From positions 1,178,001 through 1,242,000 of the forward strand of contig NZ_JQMO01000002.1 in assembly GCF_000744785.1 (NCBI RefSeq): a stretch of DNA of 64,000 nt, given 5' to 3'. The DNA comes from Kitasatospora azatica KCTC 9699 (GTDB lineage: Bacteria > Actinomycetota > Actinomycetes > Streptomycetales > Streptomycetaceae). Below the pieces are notes generated by a model. It was not told the origin of the DNA and did not search any database. It worked only from the letters and a program-made list of their open reading frames with translations. Made by a program: the position numbers and the translations under genes. Below, piece after piece: positions 27,158 through 34,420 of this stretch (within the stretch, counting starts at the first letter, position 1; each line of letters starts with the position of its first letter).

Positions 27158-27514
27158 ATGGAGACGAATGCCGTCGGCCGACGGGCGTGGACGTTTCTGA
27201 CCAACCACGCCCGGGTGCTCTCGCTGATCGCCAAGGATCCCGCGATCCGGTTGCGCGACGTGGCCGCGACCTGCCAGTTGACCGAGCGCGCCGTACAGGC
27301 GATCGTCGCCGACCTGGAGGCGGACGGTTACCTCACCCACTCGCGAGAAGGACGGCGCAATCGCTACCAGGTGACACCTCACACCCAGTTGCGGCACCCC
27401 GCCGAAGCCGGCCGCACCGTGGCCTCCCTGCTCCAACTGCTCGACGAGGAACCCGCTACTGCCGACGGCGAGCCGAACCGTCCCTCCGAAGGCCCTTCCG
27501 AGCGGGATTCGTGA
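27158..27514 (+). CDS. Winged helix-turn-helix transcriptional regulator
   Basis: 118 aa from ATG 27158; an in-frame GTG at 27131 would add nine residues, but its GGAGG is too close to serve as a good ribosome site. The fold is a MarR/ArsR-like winged helix: NHARVLSLIAKDPAIRLRDV, then TERAVQAIVADLEADGYLTH and the wing SREGRRNRYQVTP. Small single-domain proteins like this are common in actinobacteria and usually regulate a neighbour. Divergent from the sigma remnant. The inverted pair TTCAC/GTGAA at 27115-27136 lies in its promoter and may be its site. Confidence 0.85.
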   Translation: METNAVGRRAWTFLTNHARVLSLIAKDPAIRLRDVAATCQLTERAVQAIVADLEADGYLTHSREGRRNRYQVTPHTQLRHPAEAGRTVASLLQLLDEEPATADGEPNRPSEGPSERDS

Positions 27515-27556
27515 CCGCCACGGCCTCCCGTTCCCGCATGGGGCCCTCCACTGGCG

Positions 27557-28651
27557 CTACTGCTCGTATCGGGCCGGAGCCCCAACCAAAAGCACCCCCG
27601 AGGCCCGTTCCCGCACCAGGTCCACCCCCACGATCTCGACTCGCGTCTCCTCCCCCACCTCGGTGACCACGCCCTCGACCTCCACTTCGATCCCGGCGAG
27701 CTCGGCCCCCGAGCGGATCTCTCCGACCGCGAGCCCTCGCAGGAGTACCCACGCCTGATCGCCCGGTGTGGGGTCGGTCCGCCAACGGGCGCGCAACACG
27801 CCGTCAGCGTCGGGCAGTACGGCAGTGAGCAGCGGGTTGCGGTCGTCCAGGCAACAGGAGAGCAGGGCAGCGGCTCGGGCCCCGGCGGCCAGCTCGACCA
27901 GGTCAGCGGGCTCCGGCTCCTCGGTGTCCACGCTGCTGATCCGGCCCTGCGTGTCCTCCCAGACCAGCTCGGCCGACCCGTCCTGGGGAAGGTCGGCCAG
28001 CACTGCGGCGACATCGGTACTCAGGTCGGGCCAGACGCAGAGCATGGCCCGCGGCGCGAGGCCGGCTCGCACTGCTTCGAGCGTGTCAGGCGCCAACCGG
28101 TGCCACCGGGTGGCGTTGTGGACGTAGCCCTCCTCCAGGAGCAGCGTCCGGTCGAGCAGCAGGTGGCGCAGCCGGGCCCAGAAGGTCTCGTCGGCCGGAC
28201 GCTGCTCGCCGGGCTCCTCGGGCTCGTACGGGGACACGCTCAGCGGCTCGGGGAAGAGACCGAGCGCCCGGGTGCGCTCCACCGCCCCGTGGCACGGCAC
28301 CGCGCTGCCCAGGTACAGGTACAGGTCCCACCCGACCTGGACCTCGAACCGGCCGGCTACCTCCAACCGGCAGTAGAACCCGTCCCCGCGCAGCATCCCG
28401 CGCACCACCTCCACGGCGACCGCGAGCGGGATCTCCTCGCCGTCGTGGTACGGGGACGGGGCGTGCGGCTCTCGGACGGCCAGCCGGGTCACCCCGCTCT
28501 CGCGCGCGAACTCCTCGACCGCACGCAGGTACGCGGCTTCCACCGGACCGTAGTCGCTCTCACTGTCCTCGGCACCGACGTAGCGACCGCGCTCGTCGCG
28601 GTCGGCCGGGTCGTACTTCGTCACTCGGTACACGTACTCCACCGGGCTCAC
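27557..28651 (-). CDS. Conserved actinobacterial hypothetical protein (sometimes annotated RNA-binding)
   Basis: 364 aa from GTG 28651 (VSPVEYVYRVTKYDPADRDE), with GGGG before it; an ATG five codons upstream is possible. No transmembrane or signal segments. The first half (VYRVTKYDPADRDERGRYVG, EVQVGWDLYLYLGSAVPC) matches a soluble streptomycete family I recall as 'RNA-binding' or hypothetical, without experimental support. The C-terminal half has acidic WD-type segments and ends in VDLVRERASGVLLVG. Function not assigned. Confidence 0.75.
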   Translation of the reverse strand: MSPVEYVYRVTKYDPADRDERGRYVGAEDSESDYGPVEAAYLRAVEEFARESGVTRLAVREPHAPSPYHDGEEIPLAVAVEVVRGMLRGDGFYCRLEVAGRFEVQVGWDLYLYLGSAVPCHGAVERTRALGLFPEPLSVSPYEPEEPGEQRPADETFWARLRHLLLDRTLLLEEGYVHNATRWHRLAPDTLEAVRAGLAPRAMLCVWPDLSTDVAAVLADLPQDGSAELVWEDTQGRISSVDTEEPEPADLVELAAGARAAALLSCCLDDRNPLLTAVLPDADGVLRARWRTDPTPGDQAWVLLRGLAVGEIRSGAELAGIEVEVEGVVTEVGEETRVEIVGVDLVRERASGVLLVGAPARYEQ

Positions 28652-28798
28652 GGTATCCCCGCCCATCGACGGTCACGTAGTTCCCCGGGTTCTGGCCTCG
28701 CGCCGGCTCAGCGGTCGACTGACCACGCCGCATCAGTGGGTGGTGCACCCGTGGTGCGGATCCGGCAACCGCCCAGGCTGCAGCCACATTCTCGCAGG

Positions 28799-29758
28799 TC
28801 AGCACGCCCTTCCTCGTGGCTTCAGGGGCAGTTGGGGCAGCTCCGGCGCGGCCAGCCGATCGCCGTCGTAGCCGTGCACCTCGCCGAAGCGGGCGGTGGT
28901 CATCCAGTCCTCGCGGGCCTGTCGGATGTCCTGGTCCGAGCGGCCGATGAAGTTCCACCACATGACGAGCTTCTCCTCGAACGGCTCGCCGCCGAGCAGC
29001 AGCAGGGAGCTGTCGGTGCGGGCCAGCAGCGGGAGTTCGCGGCGGCCGCAGCCGAGGTAGAGGACCGAGCCCGGTTCGACGCGGACGCCGTCGACGTCCA
29101 CGCTGCCGCTGATCGCCAGGGCCGCGTACTCGAAGCCGGGTTCCAGGGGCAGTTGGGCCGTACTGCCCTCACGGAGTGTCAGGTCGACGCCGACGAGTGG
29201 GGTGTAGGTGGTGCCGGGTGAGGTGGCGCCGTCGACCGAGCCGAGGATCACGGTGCCGTGCAGGCCGGGGGCGGTGATCTCGGGCAGCTGGGCGTGGTGT
29301 TCGAAGGTGGGGGCGGTGTGGCGGTGGGCGTCGGGGAGGGCGACCCAGAGTTGGGCGCCGTGCAGGAGCCGCGGGTGCGGGCGCGGGGACTCCTCGGAGT
29401 GGGAGATGGCCCGGCCGGAGGTCATCAGGCCGAGCTCGCGCGGGCGGACGGTCTGCAGGCTGCCGAGGCTGTCGCGGTGCAGGACCTCGCCGTCGTGCAG
29501 CCAGCTCACGGTCTGCAGGCCCATGTGCGGGTGCGGTGGGACCTGCATTCCGGGCTCGTCGGCGATGTCGTCGGGGCCGTAGTGGTCGACGAAGCACCAG
29601 GCTCCGACCATCCGTCGCCCCAGGTTGGGCAGCAGACGACGGACCTGGGTGCTCTCGCCCAGCTGCACGGTCCGGCCGGTCAGCAGATCACGGACCGGAC
29701 CGGCGCTGGGGTCGCCGGCGCACAGGGTTGCCACGGGCTTGAGATCAAGGTTGCTCAC
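28799..29758 (-). CDS. Pirin family protein
   Basis: 319 aa from GTG 29758. Bicupin fold: the N-terminal cupin has the metal ligands in PPHPHMGLQTVSWLHDGEVL and the later Glu in ISHSEESP; the second cupin is degenerate. PirinS bind Fe or other metals; some are quercetin dioxygenases and others act as regulators or redox sensors. The 3' end (28799-28869) is duplicated as a broken remnant at 23973-24043. Not obviously in an operon: the hypothetical gene downstream is about 150 bp away. Confidence 0.94.
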   Translation of the reverse strand: MSNLDLKPVATLCAGDPSAGPVRDLLTGRTVQLGESTQVRRLLPNLGRRMVGAWCFVDHYGPDDIADEPGMQVPPHPHMGLQTVSWLHDGEVLHRDSLGSLQTVRPRELGLMTSGRAISHSEESPRPHPRLLHGAQLWVALPDAHRHTAPTFEHHAQLPEITAPGLHGTVILGSVDGATSPGTTYTPLVGVDLTLREGSTAQLPLEPGFEYAALAISGSVDVDGVRVEPGSVLYLGCGRRELPLLARTDSSLLLLGGEPFEEKLVMWWNFIGRSDQDIRQAREDWMTTARFGEVHGYDGDRLAAPELPQLPLKPRGRAC

Positions 29759-29850
29759 CAGGCCAAGGTAGCTCTGACCCGGCCCCGAGGTAACTCTGAC
29801 GCAGCCTGAGTGCGGTCAGGGACCAGCCTGAGTGCGCGCAGCGACCAGCC

Positions 29851-30534
29851 TCAGTGCGCGCAGGCCCACGGCGCGCTCGCGCTGGCCGCCTCGGCCTGGG
29901 CCCGCAGCGAGCGGACCGCCTCGGCCGGGTCGGCCGCGCCGTACACCGCCGAGCCCGCCACGAAGACGTCCGCGCCGGCCTCGGCGCAGCGCTCGATGGT
30001 GGTGGCCGACACCCCGCCGTCCACCTGCAGCCACAGCTCCAGGCCGTGCTTGGCGATCAGTTCCCGGGTGCGGCGGATCTTGGGCAGCATGATGTCCAGG
30101 AAGGCCTGGCCGCCGAAGCCGGGTTCCACGGTCATGATCAGCACCATGTCCAGCTCGGAGAGCAGGTCCTCGTAGGGCTCGATCGGGGTGGCCGGCCGCA
30201 GCGCCATCGCGGCGCGGGCGCCCTTGGCGCGGATCTCCCGGGCGAGCCGGACCGGCGCGGCGGCGGCCTCCACGTGGAAGGTGACCGAGCCGGCCCCGGC
30301 CTCCACGTACTGCGGCGCCCAGCGGTCCGGCTGCTCGATCATCAGGTGGCAGTCCAGCGGGGTGTCGGTGGCCCGGGCCAGCGACTCCACCACCGGCACG
30401 CCGAGGGTCAGGTTGGGCACGAAGTGGTTGTCCATCACATCGACGTGCAGCCAGTCGGCGCCCCGCACCGCCTCCGCCTCCTGGGCCAGGCGGGCGAAGT
30501 CCGCGGACAGGATGCTGGGGTTGATCTGCGCCAT
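29851..30534 (-). CDS. rpe: Ribulose-phosphate 3-epimerase
   Basis: 227 aa, the usual length. The TIM barrel shows all hallmarks: [27 protein letters not shown] with metal His and Asp, [27 protein letters not shown], and [12 protein letters not shown]. It interconverts ribulose 5-phosphate and xylulose 5-phosphate in the pentose phosphate pathway. Usual relatives carry [10 protein letters not shown] as here. The repeated tail of the methyltransferase gene lies just upstream. Confidence 0.97.
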   Translation of the reverse strand: MAQINPSILSADFARLAQEAEAVRGADWLHVDVMDNHFVPNLTLGVPVVESLARATDTPLDCHLMIEQPDRWAPQYVEAGAGSVTFHVEAAAAPVRLAREIRAKGARAAMALRPATPIEPYEDLLSELDMVLIMTVEPGFGGQAFLDIMLPKIRRTRELIAKHGLELWLQVDGGVSATTIERCAEAGADVFVAGSAVYGAADPAEAVRSLRAQAEAASASAPWACAH

Positions 30535-30603
30535 TTCCGAAAACCCTCACCGATCGTCGCTCCGGGCGGTCGCCCGACCCCCATCATCTCCCGGATCAGG
30601 AAG

Positions 30604-30670
30604 CGCGTTCCAGAACGATCACGACGCACGGTCCAGAAGGCTTACGACGCACGTTCCAGAACGATCACGT
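30604..30670. repeat. Triplicated 3' tail of the methyltransferase gene
   Basis: Three 21-23-bp direct repeats (30604-30624, 30625-30647, 30648-30670). The first-read unit encodes VIVLERAS and the TAA; the next two, after the stop, re-encode LLDRAS-stop and VIVLERAS-stop in shifted registers. Confidence 0.7.
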
Positions 30671-31391
30671 CATACCGTTCCTCGACCGGGCCACCACCCT
30701 CACCCGCCGCGTCCAGCCGCGCCAGTCCGGCGGCGAACTCGGCTTCGGTCAGGGCCAGGAACTTCGACTGCGGCCGATGGACCAGCCGTTCCCGCAGCTC
30801 GCGCAGGTCGCGGGCGACGGGCTGGGCGAAGGAGCGCACCTGGTGCACGGTGAAGCCGGCGCCGGTGAAGTCGGCCAGCAGCTCGGCCTCGCTCGGGAAG
30901 CGGCGGGCGTCGGTCTGCAGCAGGCGCGGCCAGTAGCGGTAGACCGGCGCGTCCAGCCGCTCACGCACGGTCGTCCGGAGCACCAGCCGTCCGCCGGGTC
31001 GCAGCGCCCTGGCCAACTCGCGGGCGGCTGCCGGGCGGTCGGGCAGGTGGTGGACCACCCGGGAGAGCAGCGCCAGCTCGAAGCCGGCGTCCGGGACGGG
31101 CAGCGCCTCGGCGGAGCCCGCGAGGTAGCGCACCCGTGGGTGGCCGCTGAGCCGCTCGGCCTCGGCGCGCATCGGGGCGCTGGGTTCGACTCCGGTGACC
31201 TCGGCGGACGGCAGCTCCCGGGCCAGCGCGGCGGTGAACATCCCGGTGCCCGCGCCGACCTCCAGCACGGCCGTGGCGGCGGGCAGGTACCCGGCGATCA
31301 GTGCCGCCCAGGCCCGCAGCGCGGCCGCCGGCATCTCGTTGCCGTGCTGGTACACCGCCGCCAGCCGGGGATCCTCGTGGGCCTGGGTCAC
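30642..31391 (-). CDS. Class I SAM-dependent methyltransferase
   Basis: 249 aa if the GTG at 31391 is used; it has GGAGG five bases upstream and leaves a 41-bp promoter gap to the divergent SDR. An ATG at 31448 would overlap that gene and add 19 residues. SAM-binding motif AVLEVGAGTGMFTAALA, acidic loop VTGVEPSAPM, and ALLSRVVHHLPDRPAAAREL typify the Methyltransf_11/25 group of small-molecule methyltransferases. Substrate unknown. Not linked in sequence to the IS-split methyltransferase at 9-11 kb. Confidence 0.9.
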   Translation of the reverse strand: MTQAHEDPRLAAVYQHGNEMPAAALRAWAALIAGYLPAATAVLEVGAGTGMFTAALARELPSAEVTGVEPSAPMRAEAERLSGHPRVRYLAGSAEALPVPDAGFELALLSRVVHHLPDRPAAARELARALRPGGRLVLRTTVRERLDAPVYRYWPRLLQTDARRFPSEAELLADFTGAGFTVHQVRSFAQPVARDLRELRERLVHRPQSKFLALTEAEFAAGLARLDAAGEGGGPVEERYDVIVLERAS

Positions 31392-31432
31392 CACTGCCTC
31401 CAAGTGCTCGGGTGCTTCGATAGATTGACGGT

Positions 31433-32260
31433 ATGTCACAGACGCCACGGACGATCCTGATCACCGGCGCCACCGACGGACTGGGCCGCGCGCTGGCGCT
31501 GCGCCTGGCCGGCCCGGACACCCTGCTGATCCTGCACGGGCGCTCCGCCGAGCGGGCGGCGGAGGTTCAGCGGCAGGTGCGGGCCGCCGGTGGGCGGGCG
31601 GAGGTGCGGCTGGCGGATCTGGCCGAGCTGCGCCAAGTGGACCGGCTTGCCGACCAGGTGCTGGCCGACTTCGACCGGCTGGACGTGCTGGTGAACAACG
31701 CGGGGATCGGCTTCGGCGCGCCGGGCAGCGGGCGCGAGCAGAACGCCGACGGCGTCGAGCTCCGTTTCGCCGTCAACTACCTGGCCGGCTACCACCTGAC
31801 CGACCGGCTGCTCCCCCGCCTCACCGAGGCGGGCGGGCGGATCGTCAACGTGGCCTCGGCCGGGCAGTATCCGATCGACTTCGCCGACCCGCAGCTGCTC
31901 GCCGCCTACGACGGGGTGACGGCCTACCGGCGGGCCAAGCTGGCGCAGGTCATCGCCACTTTCGACCTGGCCGACCGACTCGCCGCCGAGGGCTCGCCGG
32001 TCACCGTCAACGCCCTGCATCCCGCGACCTTCATGGCCACCGGAATGGTCCGCGAGGCGGGGGTCGAGCCGATGAGCAGCGTCGAGCAGGGGGTGGCGGC
32101 GACCCTGGAGCTGGTCACCGGCCCGGCGGGCGCAGCGAGCGGCCACTACTACAACGGCACCGCCGAGGCCCGGGCCGACGCCCAGGCGTACGACCCGAAG
32201 GCGCGCGAGCAGCTGCGGGCGCTCTCGGCGGAGCTGGTGGCCAGGGCCCTGGCGCCTTGA
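31433..32260 (+). CDS. Short-chain dehydrogenase/reductase
   Basis: 275 aa. Classical SDR: cofactor loop LITGATDGLGRALALRL, NNAGIGFGAP after strand 4, serine region NVASAGQYPIDF, and the catalytic pair in AYRRAKLAQ (Tyr-x3-Lys intact). It looks like the broad retinol dehydrogenase / light-dependent protochlorophyllide reductase-like group of actinobacterial SDRs. Substrate unknown. Divergent from the methyltransferase; convergent with the aldo/keto reductase, sharing a strong hairpin at the stop codon. Confidence 0.93.
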   Translation: MSQTPRTILITGATDGLGRALALRLAGPDTLLILHGRSAERAAEVQRQVRAAGGRAEVRLADLAELRQVDRLADQVLADFDRLDVLVNNAGIGFGAPGSGREQNADGVELRFAVNYLAGYHLTDRLLPRLTEAGGRIVNVASAGQYPIDFADPQLLAAYDGVTAYRRAKLAQVIATFDLADRLAAEGSPVTVNALHPATFMATGMVREAGVEPMSSVEQGVAATLELVTGPAGAASGHYYNGTAEARADAQAYDPKAREQLRALSAELVARALAP

Positions 32261-32283
32261 GAGGTGGAACAGGCGCCAGGGCC
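32245..32283. terminator. Bidirectional hairpin between convergent SDR and aldo/keto reductase
   Basis: GGCCCTGGCGCCT and AGGCGCCAGGGCC, 13-bp perfect arms, 13-nt loop. The left arm overlaps the SDR stop codon. No T run, as is common in high-GC actinobacteria. Confidence 0.7.
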
Positions 32284-32291
32284 GCGGTCGA

Positions 32292-33263
32292 TCACCAGGC
32301 GTAGTCCTCCGGCGCGGGCCGGTGGCCGGGGAAGATCTCGTCCAGTCGGGCCAGCGCCTTCTGGTCCAGCTGGACGTCCAGCGCCCGAACCGCCGCGTGC
32401 AGCTGGTCCAGGGTGCGCGGGCCGACGATCGGGGCGGTGACGGCGGGGCGGGTGAGTAGCCAGGCGAGGGCGATGTCGCCGGGCTCGTGGCCGAGCTCGG
32501 CGGCGAAGTCCTCGTAGGCCTCGAGCTGCTCGCGGTGCTTGCCCACGGCGTCGGCGGCCCGTCCGCTGGTGCGGCGCACGCCCTCGCGTTCCTTGCGCAG
32601 CACTCCGCCCAGCAGGCCGCCGTGCAGCGGCGACCAGGGGATGACGCCCAGACCGTAGTGCTCGGCGGCGGGTAGCACCTCGAGCTCGATGCTGCGCTCC
32701 AGCAGGTTGTAGAGCGACTGCTCGCTGGTCAGGCCGAGGAAGTTGCGGGCCTTGGCGGCCTCCTGGGCGCGCGCGATGTGCCAGCCGGCGAAGTTGCTGG
32801 AGCCGACGTAGATGATCTTGCCCTGGGCGACCAGCACCTCCATCGCCTGCCAGATCTCCTCCCAGGGAGTGGCCCGGTCGATGTGGTGCATCTGGTAGAT
32901 GTCGATGTGGTCGGTCTGCAGACGGCGCAGGCTGGCGTCCACCGCGCGTCGGATGTTGAGCGCGGACAGCTTGCCCTCGTTGGGCCAGGCGCCCATCTCG
33001 CCGTAGAGCTTGGTGGCGATCACCGTGCGCTCGCGGCGGCCGCCGCCCTGGGCGAACCAGTTGCCGATGATCTCCTCGGTGCGGCCGCGGTTCTCGGCCC
33101 AACCGTAGACGTTGGCGGTGTCGAAGAAGTTGATGCCCTGCTCGTGTGCGACGTCCATGATCTGGTGGGCGTCGGGTTCTTCGGTGTGCGGGCCGAAGTT
33201 CATCGTGCCCAGGCAGAGTCGGGAGACGCGGAGGCCGGTCCGGCCGAGGTGGGTGTACTCCAT
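32292..33263 (-). CDS. Aldo/keto reductase
   Basis: 323 aa from ATG 33263, with GGTGG upstream; a start 17 codons earlier is less likely. The catalytic tetrad is readable: Asp and Tyr in FFDTANVYGWAENRG, Lys in TVIATKLYG, and His in IYQMHHIDRAT. NADPH site residues are in IVGPRTLDQL near the C terminus. The family reduces aldehydes and ketones; the L-glyceraldehyde 3-phosphate reductase-like subgroup is the closest I recognise. Substrate unknown. Confidence 0.94.
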   Translation of the reverse strand: MEYTHLGRTGLRVSRLCLGTMNFGPHTEEPDAHQIMDVAHEQGINFFDTANVYGWAENRGRTEEIIGNWFAQGGGRRERTVIATKLYGEMGAWPNEGKLSALNIRRAVDASLRRLQTDHIDIYQMHHIDRATPWEEIWQAMEVLVAQGKIIYVGSSNFAGWHIARAQEAAKARNFLGLTSEQSLYNLLERSIELEVLPAAEHYGLGVIPWSPLHGGLLGGVLRKEREGVRRTSGRAADAVGKHREQLEAYEDFAAELGHEPGDIALAWLLTRPAVTAPIVGPRTLDQLHAAVRALDVQLDQKALARLDEIFPGHRPAPEDYAW

Positions 33264-33337
33264 GATTGTCCACCCTCTGCCGCACCGGCCCTGTTTGTCC
33301 AGAGCGACCCGCAAGTTGGATCTGACGTAGCCTCAAC

Positions 33338-33868
33338 TCACTTCTTGGACACCGCCATCTCACTCACCTGCCGGCGCACGGCGTCGGGGGCCTGGTCGCC
33401 GGCAAGCAGCGTGACGCCGGGCGGCGGGTCGCCCGGCAGCGCCGCGTCGACCGCGACGAACCGCACCCCCTGGTGCCCGACGGACAGCGCGGGGGCGGCC
33501 TGCCCGAAGGGCCGGCCCACCGTGACGATCAGGTCGCACCGCTGGCTGAGCAGTCCCGCCAGGTACGGCCGCGCCTGCTCGGCGTCGGTGGCGGGCATGA
33601 TCAGCTGCTGGACGTTGCGCTGCTGCTGCCCCGTCCCGGCCGCCGCCTGCATCGCGCTCCACACCCCGGTGACCGTCGCCCCGGCGGCGGCCGTCGCGCT
33701 GTCCGCCGCCAGGCAGGCGGTGCCCCGCCCGGAGACGTCGTTGGCGACCACCTTCGCGGGGCGCACCGGGGCATGTCCCGAGCCGCCCAGCAGCAGCACC
33801 GCTCCGGCCGCCGCGGCGGCCGCCAGGCCGCCGACCACCGCGACGGCCACCCGGGTGCGGCCCCGCAC
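33338..33868 (-). CDS. Membrane-anchored extracytoplasmic protein, third gene of the RHS locus
   Basis: 176 aa from GTG 33868, whose G is the last base of the upstream stop (TAGTG), so translation is coupled to the SUKH gene. One N-terminal hydrophobic helix (VAVAVVGGLAAAAAAGAVLLL) and no lipobox Cys, so a signal anchor. The outer part resembles half of a periplasmic-binding-protein (BMP-type) fold: LSQRCDLIVTVGRPFGQAAP and VRFVAVDAALPG. Its coupling to an immunity-type gene suggests a role in handling the toxin outside the cytoplasm; this is inference. Confidence 0.75.
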   Translation of the reverse strand: MRGRTRVAVAVVGGLAAAAAAGAVLLLGGSGHAPVRPAKVVANDVSGRGTACLAADSATAAAGATVTGVWSAMQAAAGTGQQQRNVQQLIMPATDAEQARPYLAGLLSQRCDLIVTVGRPFGQAAPALSVGHQGVRFVAVDAALPGDPPPGVTLLAGDQAPDAVRRQVSEMAVSKK

Positions 33869-34404
33869 TAGGCCTCCCGCCAGCTGAGGTAGCGCTGGCT
33901 CGGGCGGCCCCAGAGCGAGAGGTCGCTGAGCGGACACTCGTCGAACTCGCCGGCCAGTAGCCCGATCAGGAAGTCGACCATGCCGACTTTGAACACCAGC
34001 CACTGCTGTTCGAAGTCGCTCCACACGGCGACCGGCCAGTTGTCCGGGTCCGGATCGGTGGTGATCCAGCAGAGCGTGTCGGCGCTGTCGCTGTGGCCCC
34101 AACCGAGCAGCGCCGACTCGTCGGTGACGTCCGCCGGCAGTCCGCTGCGGACCCGGGCGAAGGTGAACCGCGCCTCGCCGGTCTCCTCGACCACGTCGAT
34201 CGGCGGCTCACCCGGGCCACTGGTCGAGACCGGGATCGCCACGCCCAGGTGGTCGCTGATCGAGCCCGCGCCGTAGACGGCGATGAACTCGCGGTAGTCG
34301 CTCGGGAGACGCCGGCCGAGGGCCGCCTCGGCCGCCTCCCAGTCCACGCTGTCCCCACCGCCCGCCGGAGCGGACAGCATGGTCCTGAGTCGGTCCAGAC
34401 TCAT
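33868..34404 (-). CDS. SMI1/KNR4 (SUKH) family protein, candidate immunity protein for the RHS toxin
   Basis: 178 aa from ATG 34404, with GGAGG nine bases upstream. SUKH signatures: WEAAEAALGRRLPSDYREFI, followed by VYGAGSISDHLGVAIP and WGHSDSADTLCWITTD. SUKH proteins are well-known immunity partners of nuclease toxins in polymorphic toxin systems. It starts 16 bp after the stop of the giant RHS gene and is co-oriented, the standard toxin-then-immunity order. Pairing with that toxin is therefore a strong inference. Confidence 0.9.
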   Translation of the reverse strand: MSLDRLRTMLSAPAGGGDSVDWEAAEAALGRRLPSDYREFIAVYGAGSISDHLGVAIPVSTSGPGEPPIDVVEETGEARFTFARVRSGLPADVTDESALLGWGHSDSADTLCWITTDPDPDNWPVAVWSDFEQQWLVFKVGMVDFLIGLLAGEFDECPLSDLSLWGRPSQRYLSWREA

Positions 34405-34420
34405 CGGATCACCCTCCTGG

